In this document: positions 1 to 8,524 of the stretch, in pieces
Layout of the letters: each line of letters opens with the position of its first letter
How positions within the stretch are numbered: position 1 is the first letter of the stretch
Source: Planomicrobium sp. CPCC 101110
GTDB lineage: Bacteria; Bacillota; Bacilli; Bacillales_A; Planococcaceae
Length of the DNA: 64,000 nt
Assembly: GCF_007859395.1 (NCBI RefSeq)
Contig: NZ_VOHD01000009.1
Coordinates: forward strand, 248,001 to 312,000
Direction of reading: 5' to 3'
Made by a program: the position numbers and the translations under genes
Notes under the pieces: generated by a model
What the model was told of the DNA's origin: nothing
Seen by the model: the letters and a program-made list of their open reading frames with translations, nothing else
The model's database searches: none

Positions 1-758
1 TCTGTCGGCGTAAAAAACCCACCATAAATTCCACCTAAAATAATTACCGGAATCATCAGTCCGGGGAGGGCTCCAACAAAAGCGTCCCATTGCTCTTTCT
101 TAGTCGCTTTACGGATTTCCAAGCCTTCCGGAAGGATGAATTCCCCCTTTTTCTCTTGTCTTGCACGAACAATCATTGCCGCGATGATAAAGGCGATCCC
201 CATAAGAATCCCTGGAACCACGCCGGCAGCAAATAGCCGGTTGATCGTAACCGGAATTTGATCGCCTGCCACAACCGCAAAAACGATGAACGCGATGCTT
301 GGCGGAATGACGATTCCAATTGCCCCGGAACTTGCCACCAAAGCGCCTGCTGTTTCTTTTTTGTAGCCATTCTTGACCATCGACGGAATAAGAATCCCTC
401 CGATTGCGGCCACTGTTGCTGGGCCTGACCCTGAAATCGCCGCGAAGAAAATCGCAACAATTACCGTTACAAGAACAATTCCGCTTTTGCGGTGCCCGAC
501 TAGTGCTTGAGCAAAATCAATAAGGCGCTTGGAAATCCCCACCTGCTCCATAATGACGCCCGCCAGGATGAAAAAAGGAATCGCCAGCAATGTAAATTTC
601 GCTACACTTGTATACATAATATCTGTGACCATTTCCAGTCCGAAAACGCCGCTCGAGACTACAAGAACCACAAGCGATGCAACGCCCAGTGCAATGGCAA
701 TCGGCACCCGCAAAAATACTAGGGCAAAGAATGTTCCAAACAAGGACACAGCCGTCAT
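1..758 (-). CDS. dctM: TRAP transporter large permease DctM (partial)
   Basis: Large membrane subunit of a tripartite ATP-independent periplasmic (TRAP) transporter, the 12-TM ion-coupled channel that imports the ligand delivered by DctP. The gene runs off the left edge, so only about the first 252 residues are present. Translation starts MTAVSLFGTFFALVFLRVP and contains the family hallmarks AIPFFILAG and FFAAISGSGPATVAAIG, plus a later VIPPSIAF segment. Its ATG overlaps the dctQ stop codon in an ATGA junction, showing translational coupling. It is the last visible gene of the glcD-glcF-dctP-dctQ-dctM operon. The ligand cannot be read from the sequence; glycolate, lactate or a related 2-hydroxy acid is inferred from the operon. 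Confidence 0.93.
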   Translation of the reverse strand, partial: MTAVSLFGTFFALVFLRVPIAIALGVASLVVLVVSSGVFGLEMVTDIMYTSVAKFTLLAIPFFILAGVIMEQVGISKRLIDFAQALVGHRKSGIVLVTVIVAIFFAAISGSGPATVAAIGGILIPSMVKNGYKKETAGALVASSGAIGIVIPPSIAFIVFAVVAGDQIPVTINRLFAAGVVPGILMGIAFIIAAMIVRARQEKKGEFILPEGLEIRKATKKEQWDAFVGALPGLMIPVIILGGIYGGFFTPT

Positions 759-1282
759 GCTAGCCCATCTCCTTCCAATGCAGAACGTTTCAGTATCTTC
801 TGCTTTTCTTCACGGGCAGTTTGATTTACCAGCTTGATTTCCTCCACACAAACCTGGACAGTGCGGATGACGCATAATAAGGCGCCGATTGGCAGCGCCA
901 TAGACAGTGCCCATTGCGGCCAGCCTAGAGCAGGTGTTTTTTGCCCCATATCCATCTGGAACATAACCATTTGAAGCCCATACCACAGCAAAACACCAAA
1001 CAAAGTCAGCCCCATCAATGCAGAAAAGATGATTAAAGCTTTTTTCAATCCGTTGTTCATATGATCGAATATTAAAGTAAAGCCGAGGTGTGCATATCTG
1101 CGCACACCTGCAGCCGTTCCCACAAACGTCAGGAGAACAAATAAGTTGATGGTGATTTCTTCAGTAAAAGAAAGAGACAAACTCGCTATATTCCGGGAAA
1201 CGATATTGGCGAACGTTATGATTGTCATAATCAGGAAAGCAACAAACAAAATGACTTCTTCGATGTAAGTTAAAACTTTCAT
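755..1282 (-). CDS. dctQ: TRAP transporter small permease DctQ
   Basis: Four-TM small membrane subunit of the TRAP transporter. It begins MKVLTYIEEVILFVAFLIM and has four hydrophobic spans with the DctQ signature: TFANIVSRNI near the first loop, then SFTEEITINLFVLLTFVG and the RRYAHLGF motif. About 175 residues is normal for the family. The ATG at 1282 is chosen because AAGGAGG lies 9 nt upstream; an in-frame TTG at 1291 falls right after that site and is unlikely. It is followed directly by dctM with a 4-nt overlap and preceded by dctP. Confidence 0.93.
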   Translation of the reverse strand: MKVLTYIEEVILFVAFLIMTIITFANIVSRNIASLSLSFTEEITINLFVLLTFVGTAAGVRRYAHLGFTLIFDHMNNGLKKALIIFSALMGLTLFGVLLWYGLQMVMFQMDMGQKTPALGWPQWALSMALPIGALLCVIRTVQVCVEEIKLVNQTAREEKQKILKRSALEGDGLA

Positions 1283-1296
1283 TAAGAACAACCTCC

Positions 1297-2316
1297 TTAT
1301 TCACCTTGGAAAGCTTTTAGCAAATCCGCACCCCAAATATCTGTATACTTATCGTAGATTGGCTGCGAAGCTTCTTTGAATTGAGCAAGTTCTTCTGCAG
1401 TTGGCGTATAAAGCTGCATACCAGCCGCTTCTAAATCAGCAATTTGCTTTTCTTCTTTCTCACGCGCGATTTTCACTTGGTACTCCGCCGCTTCTTTTCC
1501 TAGACGGTCAAACAATTCTTTGTCTTCATCACTCATTGATTCGTATAGTTCCTTGTTCATGCCCAGCACTAGAGGGTCATATGAATAGTTCCACATTGTC
1601 ATGTATTTTTGAACTTCCTGCAGTTTAGAAGAAGAGATAACGTCAACCGGGTTTTCTTGTCCATCAATCGTCCCTTGCTGCAAGGCTGTAAATACTTCTG
1701 AGAACGTCATAGTTTGTGGATCTGCCCCCAGCTCCCGGTAAAGGTCTGTGTACATCGTTATACCAGGGATACGGATTTTCAAACCAGCCAAATCTTCAGG
1801 CGTTTTCACTTCCAGTTTATTGTTCGTCAGCTGCCGGAAACCGTTCTGGCCAAACCCTAAAGCATGGACGCCTTTTTCATCGAGGATGTCTTTTAGCATT
1901 TCTCCGCCTTCGCCATTGAATACCGGATCCACTTCTTCAACACCTTCGAACAAGAAAGGTGCGCTTGCCACCCCAAAGCGATCATCCAAAACCGAGTAGA
2001 TAATAGTTGAGTTGAAAGTCAAATCGATCGAACCTTTTGCCAAGCTTTCAACCGCTTTTGCAGAATCGCCGCCCGATAGTTGCTCATTGGCAAAAAGTTC
2101 AATATTGATGCGGCCGTCCGATTCTTCAGCGATATCTTTCTTCAACTTCTCAGCCGCTTCATACCAAGTAGATGAATCGGATACTGTTACTGACATTTTC
2201 AAATCATATTCTTTGTCTTCGGCATTTGCGCCGCTTTCTGTCTGAGAACCACATGCCCCTAAAATTAATGCTGCCGATAACCCTACCGCCGCTAAATTGA
2301 ATTTTTTCTTCAACAT
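1297..2316 (-). CDS. dctP: TRAP transporter substrate-binding lipoprotein DctP
   Basis: Extracytoplasmic solute receptor of the TRAP system. The N-terminus (MLKKKFNLAAVGLSAALILG, then AC) is a lipoprotein signal with lipobox LGAC and lipidated Cys near residue 22, so the receptor is anchored to the outer face of the membrane. The mature part is a DctP fold with typical segments, including KIRIPGITMYTDLYRELGA and FTALQQGTIDGQENPVD, which holds the region of the conserved ligand-binding Arg. The ATG at 2316 is preferred over the GTG three codons upstream because GGGGTGG sits 5 nt before it. It lies 11 nt after glcF. Association with a 2-hydroxyacid oxidase suggests glycolate or lactate as ligand, which is inference. 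Confidence 0.93.
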   Translation of the reverse strand: MLKKKFNLAAVGLSAALILGACGSQTESGANAEDKEYDLKMSVTVSDSSTWYEAAEKLKKDIAEESDGRINIELFANEQLSGGDSAKAVESLAKGSIDLTFNSTIIYSVLDDRFGVASAPFLFEGVEEVDPVFNGEGGEMLKDILDEKGVHALGFGQNGFRQLTNNKLEVKTPEDLAGLKIRIPGITMYTDLYRELGADPQTMTFSEVFTALQQGTIDGQENPVDVISSSKLQEVQKYMTMWNYSYDPLVLGMNKELYESMSDEDKELFDRLGKEAAEYQVKIAREKEEKQIADLEAAGMQLYTPTAEELAQFKEASQPIYDKYTDIWGADLLKAFQGE

Positions 2317-2327
2317 TCGATCCACCC

Positions 2328-3647
2328 CTAATTTTGGTTTTTTTGAATTGCGTCATATAAAAAGTCGACAATATGGACAGCTTGCATTTCCCCCTGTAAT
2401 CCTTCTCGCTGAATTCCCACCTGCATTTGCATCAAACATCCTGGATTGGATGTCACCACCTTTGATGGGCGCAGCTCCTGCACTCCTTTCATTTTCTGTT
2501 CCAAGATTTTTTTTGCCATTTCCGGTTGAAGCAAATTGTAAATTCCAGCTGACCCGCAACAACTGCCGGCATCGATTAATTCTTTATATTCATAGCCCGG
2601 TGCGTCCTGCAAAAGCGACCGGGGCTCTAAAAACACTTTGTTGACATTGCGTAAATGACAGGAATCTTGATAAGTGACAATTGCGTTCTCTTCGGACTTC
2701 AAAGCTTTTAGCCGCGCATTCATGCCAAGCTTCACGAAGATGGATGAAATATCGAGCATCTTTTCAGAAAATCGGGCCGCTTTTTCTGCATAATGCGGAT
2801 CGTGTTTCAAATGCTTTTCGTATTCGCTTAAAAAAGCCCCACAGCCGCCGGCATTATTGACAATGTAATCAAAATTGTCAGAGTCGAAGGCATCTATGTT
2901 TGCCCGGGCGTTTCTTAGGCCCTTATCCATTTCTCCACTATGGCCATGCAAAGCGCCGCAGCATTGCTGCTCTTTCGGAACGACCACTTCCACCCCTAGC
3001 CATTCAAGCAGTTCGATGGTCTTGCGGTTCGTTTCCTGAAACAGTGTATCCATCAGGCAGCCGGTGAAGAAAGCCACTCTTGTCGTTGCCGGTTTCAAGG
3101 AAGGAGATTTCTTTTTCTTGGTCTCGACTTTAGGCAATACACCTTCCATTTCTTTCATGAATGGCGGAAACAGGCTCAAAAACCCAATTTTCCGGGTTGC
3201 TGCCTGCAAACCCGATCGCTGATAAAACTGCACGAGCTTTACGGTTGCCGCCATTTTCTTTTGATCTGCAAAAACTCCATCAAAGCTGGCTTTCCGGATA
3301 ACTTTTTCCATCAAGTCTTTCGGTTTTGCTTGTTGAATGGCTACCCGGGTTTCCTCAATCAGCACCCCGTATTGAACTCCCGCTGGACAAGCCGGCTCAC
3401 ACGCCCGGCAGCCAAGACACATATCAAAAGCGTCTTCGACCGAGCCGTCCCATACTACATCTCCATCGCGCATCGCTTTCATAAGAGCGATGCGCCCCCG
3501 AGGGGAATGTGTTTCGTCCTGATTTGTCGCCAGATAAGTCGGACAAGCCGGCAAACAGAAACCGCATCTCATGCAATCCATCAAATATTCTTCGTTGACA
3601 TGTTCTTTGAAAGATTCCTGCATGTGCTGTTGTAATTCACTAACCAT
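2328..3647 (-). CDS. glcF: Glycolate oxidase iron-sulfur subunit
   Basis: Electron-transfer subunit of a membrane-associated glycolate/2-hydroxyacid oxidase. Two 4Fe-4S ferredoxin motifs lie near the N-terminus (Cys 25, 28, 31, 35 in CMRCGFCLPACP; then CLGCRACEPACP). They are followed by two CCG domains whose cysteine pairs are visible (QQCCGALHGHSGE and GSCCGSAG). Length 439 aa is normal. It overlaps the end of glcD by 8 nt and precedes dctP by 11 nt. The GlcD-GlcF pair without GlcE matches the Bacillus YsfC/YsfD arrangement. Related lactate or 2-hydroxyacid oxidases use the same architecture, so the exact substrate is not proven. Confidence 0.92.
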   Translation of the reverse strand: MVSELQQHMQESFKEHVNEEYLMDCMRCGFCLPACPTYLATNQDETHSPRGRIALMKAMRDGDVVWDGSVEDAFDMCLGCRACEPACPAGVQYGVLIEETRVAIQQAKPKDLMEKVIRKASFDGVFADQKKMAATVKLVQFYQRSGLQAATRKIGFLSLFPPFMKEMEGVLPKVETKKKKSPSLKPATTRVAFFTGCLMDTLFQETNRKTIELLEWLGVEVVVPKEQQCCGALHGHSGEMDKGLRNARANIDAFDSDNFDYIVNNAGGCGAFLSEYEKHLKHDPHYAEKAARFSEKMLDISSIFVKLGMNARLKALKSEENAIVTYQDSCHLRNVNKVFLEPRSLLQDAPGYEYKELIDAGSCCGSAGIYNLLQPEMAKKILEQKMKGVQELRPSKVVTSNPGCLMQMQVGIQREGLQGEMQAVHIVDFLYDAIQKNQN

Positions 3648-5052
3648 TGTGAATCACCAGCCTCATTTTTGTTTCTTTCGCAAACAGCTTTCCTGGGTTC
3701 ATGATATTAAGAGGATCAATCGAACTTTTGATTGCCTTCATAAGGTCGATGCCGCTTGTTCCAAGCTTCCATTCCAAGTAAGGGGCTTTCATCTCCCCTA
3801 CGCCATGTTCTCCAGTAATCGTCCCGCCAAGTTCAAGAGCGACATGGAAAATTTCAGCCAGCGCTTGTTCAACGCGTTCCATTTCTTCTTTATCCCGTAC
3901 ATCCGTTAAGCAAGTGGGATGTAAATTGCCATCTCCCGCATGTCCAAAAGTGGTGATTTGGACATTGTGCTTTTCGGCTATATCCTGGATGGCCCTGACC
4001 ATTTTTGCGATTTCAGAACGCGGAACCGTTGCATCTTCCAAGATGGTAGTAGGCCGCTTTCGGGCGAGTGCAGAAAGCGCTGCCCGCCTGCCTGTTTTCA
4101 GGATCTCTGCTTCTTCGTTTGAAGAAGCCATGCTTGTGGAGGTAGCCCCTTCTTTTTTTGCGATGGCGATCATCGTCTGTATGTCCCGCTCAACTTGTTC
4201 GGCATTGCCATCTTGTTCCATCAAGAGCATGGCCTCTGCATCCCGGGGCAATCCGATTTTCATAAAATCTTCAACAGCGCCGATTGTTCCTTTGTCCATA
4301 AATTCCAAGGTCACTGGTATGATCTTATGGGCGATAATTGAAGAAACGGTTCTAGCCGCATCTTCGAGTGAGTTGAAATATGCTATGCCTGTTTTTTTCG
4401 AGATGGGCAACGGAATCAGCTTTAATGTGATTTCCGTAATAATGCCGAGCGTCCCTTCCGCTCCCACAAGCAAGGACATCAAATCATACCCAGCCACATC
4501 TTTCGCCAGCTTGCCGCCCAACTTCAATACTTCACCATTCGGGAGCACGACGGTAAGCGCTTTCACATAATCTTTTGTGACGCCGTATTTCAATCCCCTC
4601 AACCCTCCGGAGTTCTCACTTACATTCCCGCCGATTGTGGAAATTTTCATAGAGCTGGGATCTGGCGGATAAAACAGATTATGCCTTTCAACAAAGTTGC
4701 TCAAATCTTGGGTAATGACCCCTGGCTGAACGGTAACTGTCAGATTTTCTTCGTCCAATTCCAGGATTTTATTCATATTGTTGAACAAAAGTACAATGCC
4801 GCCTTGCGTAGGCACAGTCCCCGCAGCTAGATTGGTTCCAGAACCCCGGGAAACTATCGGTATTCTTTCACTGGCGCAAATTTTAACGATTTGCTTGATT
4901 TCTTCCGTGCTTTTGGGAGAAAGAACCATATCGGGTTTTGCTTGAAAATTTGCTGTTGCATCATAGGAATAGGCCAACAATTGGGCTTGGGAATGTTTTA
5001 TATTGGATTCACCTACTATTGAGGTGAACGGTTTTGCCAGTTTTGCATCCAC
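3640..5052 (-). CDS. glcD: FAD-linked glycolate/2-hydroxyacid oxidase subunit
   Basis: Flavoprotein subunit that oxidises glycolate (or lactate) to the 2-oxo acid. Residues about 35-220 form a PCMH-type FAD-binding domain (SRGSGTNLAAGTVPTQGG, then PPDPSSMKISTIGGNVSENSGG). The C-terminal half is the FAD-oxidase C domain (TTFGHAGDGNLHPT, TGEHGVGEMKAPYL, NIMNPGKLF). Length 470 aa is standard. The start is a GTG at 5052 with GAGAGG 8 nt upstream; no better ATG exists. It is first in the glcD-glcF-dctPQM operon and has a cre site about 20 nt upstream of the start codon. No glcE is present, so the two-subunit form is assumed. Confidence 0.92.
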   Translation of the reverse strand: MDAKLAKPFTSIVGESNIKHSQAQLLAYSYDATANFQAKPDMVLSPKSTEEIKQIVKICASERIPIVSRGSGTNLAAGTVPTQGGIVLLFNNMNKILELDEENLTVTVQPGVITQDLSNFVERHNLFYPPDPSSMKISTIGGNVSENSGGLRGLKYGVTKDYVKALTVVLPNGEVLKLGGKLAKDVAGYDLMSLLVGAEGTLGIITEITLKLIPLPISKKTGIAYFNSLEDAARTVSSIIAHKIIPVTLEFMDKGTIGAVEDFMKIGLPRDAEAMLLMEQDGNAEQVERDIQTMIAIAKKEGATSTSMASSNEEAEILKTGRRAALSALARKRPTTILEDATVPRSEIAKMVRAIQDIAEKHNVQITTFGHAGDGNLHPTCLTDVRDKEEMERVEQALAEIFHVALELGGTITGEHGVGEMKAPYLEWKLGTSGIDLMKAIKSSIDPLNIMNPGKLFAKETKMRLVIHNG

Positions 5053-5071
5053 GGCTTCTACCTCTCTTTCG

Positions 5072-5085
5072 TGTTAACGCTTTCA
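5072..5085 (-). promoter_or_regulatory. CcpA cre site upstream of glcD
   Basis: TGAAAGCGTTAACA on the minus strand fits the catabolite-responsive element consensus TGWAANCGNTNWCA at every fixed position. It lies between the likely promoter region and the glcD ribosome binding site, where CcpA binding would block transcription. This predicts glucose repression of the oxidase-TRAP operon. Confidence 0.75.
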
Positions 5086-5117
5086 TTTATATTAATATTC
5101 AAACTCTTCTGAAACTA

Positions 5118-5128
5118 TGTGTGCACAA
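5118..5128. promoter_or_regulatory. Palindrome centred on TGTGCACA, possible CdaR operator
   Basis: A perfect 8-bp palindrome TGTGCACA (5120-5127) sits in the short gap between cdaR and glcD, flanked by imperfect arms (GAAACTA on one side, AAAGTTTTTC on the other). Its position upstream of the operon makes it a candidate operator for the adjacent CdaR-type activator. No operator consensus for these regulators was used, so this rests on position and symmetry only. Confidence 0.3.
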
Positions 5129-5171
5129 AACAAAGTTTTTCAGTATTCGTTCTTATTTTTTGTATAAAAAC

Positions 5172-5200
5172 ACAAAAAAAACACTCTAATACTAGAGTGT
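5172..5200 (-). terminator. Rho-independent terminator of cdaR
   Basis: On the minus strand ACACTCTA-GTAT-TAGAGTGT is followed by a run of eight T. The stem begins at the cdaR stop codon, so the regulator is transcribed separately from glcD downstream. Confidence 0.8.
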
Positions 5201-6291
5201 CATTTCTTCCTATATAAGCGCAATGCTGTGTAAATAACAGCTATATCTTCACTATTAGTGAGTTTTAATCCTAAAATCGATTCGATTTTGCTTAGTCTGT
5301 AATTTAATGTGTTTTTATGGATATGCAGTTCATCCGCCACTTCTTGAAGCGATGTCTTTTTTTGGATCCATACTTCCAGATTATGCAACAGCTCTTCTTC
5401 TTCAAGGAGCGGCGCGATTGTCCGCCTCAGATATTCTTCCTGCACTTTTTGTGGAATAGAATAATACAGCAATTCCAGTTTCAAATCTTCTTCAAAGACC
5501 ATTCGGCTTTGGCGCCTCGAAATAGCAACTGCCATTTCAGCCTGCTTGAAGGATTCCTTCATGTTGTAAAAACCGGCGGCTTTGCCAACGCCGATCGGCA
5601 GCTTTCTTTTTGTCTTCTTTTGCAGTTTTGCAGAAATGCTAAGTAACCCTTCGCATAATCGCTCTTTTGGGATGTTCGGCAAAATCAGCACAAGCTTTTC
5701 CAATCCCCATCGGACAATTTTCAAATCAGGATGAACCGTTTGGATCCGCAACAGATTTTCAACATCTGCGATTTCCAGCTGCCGATCTGTTTGAATCACG
5801 GCCACTCGCTCATAAAGCGAACTGTCGATGTTCAATACCTTTGCCCGATCTTCAATAGCTTCGTCAGTCGACTCGGTTGTGATCAAATCAAAAAAGAAGA
5901 ACTCGATTTCCCGGATATCCCGCTCTTTTTCTTGGCGCGACATAAAGTCAGTGATAAATAGCTCTGCAACTTTTCTAACCAATTTTGCGTACTTTTCCAC
6001 TTCAGCCGGCTTCCCTGTAATCCCTATAACGCCAATTGGCGTATTGGCAATAATAATCGGCATTACGATGCCTGGCCTGACTCCCCTTAATTTTTCGCAC
6101 ATCTCTTTTGTCATGTTGATTTCGACTTGGTTTTTCATCGAGAGGGAAGCCCCTTCATGGAAGGTATTCAACCGCACCGGATCCGTACTCGCTATCACAA
6201 ACCCATTTTTATCTGTCACTAATACGTTCTTGTCAATCAAGGAAGAAAGTTCTTCCACAATTCGTGTTCCGAGTATTTGAAAGTCGAACAT
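5200..6291 (-). CDS. CdaR/PucR-family transcriptional regulator of the glycolate operon
   Basis: Likely activator of the neighbouring oxidase-transporter operon. The N-terminal ~130 residues match the sugar-diacid recognition domain (LSSLIDKNVLVTDKNGFVIA; GIVMPIIIANTPIGVIGITG). A central GGDEF-like segment follows. The C-terminus carries the PucR/CdaR helix-turn-helix (LQEVADELHIHKNTLNYRLS). The ATG at 6291 is chosen because GGGGGTGG lies just upstream; a GTG at 6312 would place that ribosome binding site inside the coding sequence. The Bacillus homologue YsfB sits in the same position beside ysfCD. The effector (glycolate or a diacid) is inferred, not visible. Confidence 0.85.
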   Translation of the reverse strand: MFDFQILGTRIVEELSSLIDKNVLVTDKNGFVIASTDPVRLNTFHEGASLSMKNQVEINMTKEMCEKLRGVRPGIVMPIIIANTPIGVIGITGKPAEVEKYAKLVRKVAELFITDFMSRQEKERDIREIEFFFFDLITTESTDEAIEDRAKVLNIDSSLYERVAVIQTDRQLEIADVENLLRIQTVHPDLKIVRWGLEKLVLILPNIPKERLCEGLLSISAKLQKKTKRKLPIGVGKAAGFYNMKESFKQAEMAVAISRRQSRMVFEEDLKLELLYYSIPQKVQEEYLRRTIAPLLEEEELLHNLEVWIQKKTSLQEVADELHIHKNTLNYRLSKIESILGLKLTNSEDIAVIYTALRLYRKK

Positions 6292-6465
6292 CACACCACC
6301 CCCATAATTCACTATAAACTATCCGCTGGCCTATTTTTATAACTTTTTGTGACAGCAGCAAAAATAGTTGAATCGCCTTCCTCCTCCTTGAAGGAAATCC
6401 GAAAATAAAATATCCCTCTTGTTTTCTAATTAATAGAATCAAGAAGGACGGAGCTTGCTGGAGTT

Positions 6466-6861
6466 TTATTTGTTCTTTTTGACAATTGCTACCGTACAGC
6501 GGGAAACGCAGATCAAATTTTCTTCTTCGTCTATAATTCTGATATCCCATACCATTGTTGTCCTTCCTTTATGCAAAGGGACACCGATGGCTGTCACAAG
6601 ACCACTGCTCTTTCCCCGTACATGGTTAGCATTGATCTCAAGGCCGACAGCCAGCTCATTCTCCTGGTCAATCAGATTCCATGTTCCGATGCTTGCTACA
6701 GACTCCGCCAGCACAACAGACGCTCCGCCGTGAAGCTGGCCGAATGGCTGATGGGTGGCAGCATGAACAGGCATCGTCGCCATCACCCGGTCCGCCTGCA
6801 CTTCCACAAACTCAATACCCAATACACCTGCAATCGTTTCTTCCACTGGCTTCATGTTCAT
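6466..6861 (-). CDS. PaaI/hotdog-fold thioesterase
   Basis: Small hotdog-fold acyl-CoA thioesterase of the PaaI/YdiI (4HBT) type. Diagnostic segments are HQPFGQLHGGASVVLAESVA (catalytic HGG-A---E pattern) and VGLEINANHVRGKSSG. About 131 aa is normal. Starts are ambiguous: AGGAGG at 6876-6881 is only 2 nt from a GTG at 6873 and 14 nt from the ATG at 6861. The ATG is chosen. It lies about 60 nt downstream of the acyl-CoA synthetase gene, same strand, and probably shares its transcript. That pairing points to acyl-CoA turnover; the acyl substrate cannot be deduced. Confidence 0.85.
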   Translation of the reverse strand: MNMKPVEETIAGVLGIEFVEVQADRVMATMPVHAATHQPFGQLHGGASVVLAESVASIGTWNLIDQENELAVGLEINANHVRGKSSGLVTAIGVPLHKGRTTMVWDIRIIDEEENLICVSRCTVAIVKKNK

Positions 6862-6924
6862 TTCCAGTTTCACCGCCTCCTAATGGGTCTATCAGATTTC
6901 CTATTGCAAGTTTCCGCATGAACT

Positions 6925-8490
6925 CTAAGATTCGCCGCCGCTTGTTTCCGCAGACAGTTCCCGAAGCAGGAACTTTTGAATTTTCCCGCTGGCATTGCGC
7001 GGCAACTCGTCAACGAACCGGTATTTTCTCGGGCGTTTATAGCCAGCCAACTTGTTGTTGCCTTTGCAGAACTCCTCCAGTTCCTTTTCTGTCAGATCCG
7101 GGGTTTTCGATACAACAAATGCTAATACGCTTTCTCCCCACTTCGCATCTGGAAAGCCCAACACCGCCACGTCGTCGACTGCAGGATGCTCATGCAGTAT
7201 ATCTTCCACTTCACGCGGGTAGATATTTTCTCCGCCGCTGATAATCATGTCGTCCACCCGGTCCGCCACATATAAATAGCCTTCTTCATCCAGGTAGCCG
7301 AGATCGCTTGAATGGTACCATCCTTTATACATGGCTTTCTCGGTGGCTTCAGCGCGGTTGAAATATCCTTCCATCATGCACGGCCCTTTGACGATAATCT
7401 CCCCGACTTCTCCCGGCTTCACCAAATCGTCCGGCTCGGAAGGTCCGGCTTCGTTCGGACGGACAATGCGGATTTCATGATTGTAAGCCGCTTTGCCTGC
7501 AGAACCCGCTTTTGTCAGCTGTTCATCCTCAGCCAGGAATGTAATGGCTGGGCCCATCTCCGTTTGCCCGTATGCTTGGATCAAATCAACGCCAAGCACT
7601 TCTTTTACCTCCTTCACCAGGACCGGGGCCATCGGGGCGGCTCCGTACAATCCGCGCTGCAAAGACTTCGCTTTCTCTCCTGCACTTTCTTGCTGCGCCA
7701 TCATGCTCCACATCGTCGGCACTGCGAACATGACTGTCACTTTTTCTTTTTGGATTGCATCCAGGGCGGCTGCAGGATTGAATTGGTGCATGATGACACT
7801 GGATGCGCCGGAATGGACTCTTGGAATGATGCAGCAATGCAGTTCTGCACAATGGAACATTGGGGCGATGACAAGCCCGACATCATCTTTGCTGTATTTG
7901 ATCACCGCAGTACAGATAAGGCTTTGTTCAGCCATATCCCTGTGCCGGTGAATGACGCCTTTCGGCCGTCCTGTAGTTCCGCTAGTATACATGATGGCAT
8001 ATGTATCCATCTCATTCACTTCTGCTTCTGCCAGTTCCGCATTGGAGCTAGCCACTTGTTCATGATAACTTTTCGCATATTGGGGTATGTCGCCATCGAT
8101 AGCCCAAAATTGGACGGCTGAAAATTGATCATGGATGGCAGAAATGGGATCGCCCAGCAGCTCTTCAAACACCACAACTTTCGGGTCAGCATCCCTTAAA
8201 ATGTACGCCACTTCTTCTGATTTCAGCCGAAAATTGATCGGATTGAAAATAGCGCCGATTTTTGCGCATGCAAACAAGGTAGTTGCCAACTCCTCAGTAT
8301 TGAACAGAAACGTCGATACCCGATCCCCTTTTTCAACGCCTGCTGCAACCAAAGCGTTCGCTGTACGGTGCACTATGTCTTTCCACTCCCGATAGGTCAA
8401 GCGTTGGTTTTTCCTTAAATCCACTAATGCTTCTTTCTCCGGAAATTTGCTCACTGTCTGATCAAAAATGCTCCCCAGTGTTGCGTACAT
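6925..8490 (-). CDS. AMP-forming acyl-CoA synthetase
   Basis: ANL-superfamily ligase that activates a carboxylic acid with ATP and CoA. Visible motifs are the P-loop-like YTSGTTGRPKGVIHRH (about residues 168-183), LIQAYGQTEMGP (A5), the SSDLGYLDEEGYLYVADR hinge/A7-A8 region and GKIQKFLLREL with the C-terminal catalytic Lys. Length 521 aa is typical of medium/long-chain or FadD3-like enzymes; chain length is not readable. GGGAGG precedes the ATG. A TetR-type palindrome lies 21 nt upstream of the start, suggesting control by a fatty-acid degradation regulator. It is followed by a thioesterase. Confidence 0.9.
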   Translation of the reverse strand: MYATLGSIFDQTVSKFPEKEALVDLRKNQRLTYREWKDIVHRTANALVAAGVEKGDRVSTFLFNTEELATTLFACAKIGAIFNPINFRLKSEEVAYILRDADPKVVVFEELLGDPISAIHDQFSAVQFWAIDGDIPQYAKSYHEQVASSNAELAEAEVNEMDTYAIMYTSGTTGRPKGVIHRHRDMAEQSLICTAVIKYSKDDVGLVIAPMFHCAELHCCIIPRVHSGASSVIMHQFNPAAALDAIQKEKVTVMFAVPTMWSMMAQQESAGEKAKSLQRGLYGAAPMAPVLVKEVKEVLGVDLIQAYGQTEMGPAITFLAEDEQLTKAGSAGKAAYNHEIRIVRPNEAGPSEPDDLVKPGEVGEIIVKGPCMMEGYFNRAEATEKAMYKGWYHSSDLGYLDEEGYLYVADRVDDMIISGGENIYPREVEDILHEHPAVDDVAVLGFPDAKWGESVLAFVVSKTPDLTEKELEEFCKGNNKLAGYKRPRKYRFVDELPRNASGKIQKFLLRELSAETSGGES

Positions 8491-8510
8491 ATTCTCGACC
8501 TCCCAAATAA

Positions 8511-8524
8511 TGAATGAACATTCA
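8511..8524. promoter_or_regulatory. FadR/TetR-like operator upstream of acyl-CoA synthetase
   Basis: TGAATGAACATTCA is an inverted repeat (TGAATG-AA-CATTCA) immediately 5' of the synthetase ribosome binding site. Its half-site TGAATG recalls Bacillus FadR operators (TGAATGA...TCATTCA), but with a shorter centre. It fits repression of a fatty-acid activation operon relieved by acyl-CoA. No TetR gene lies in the window. Confidence 0.5.
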
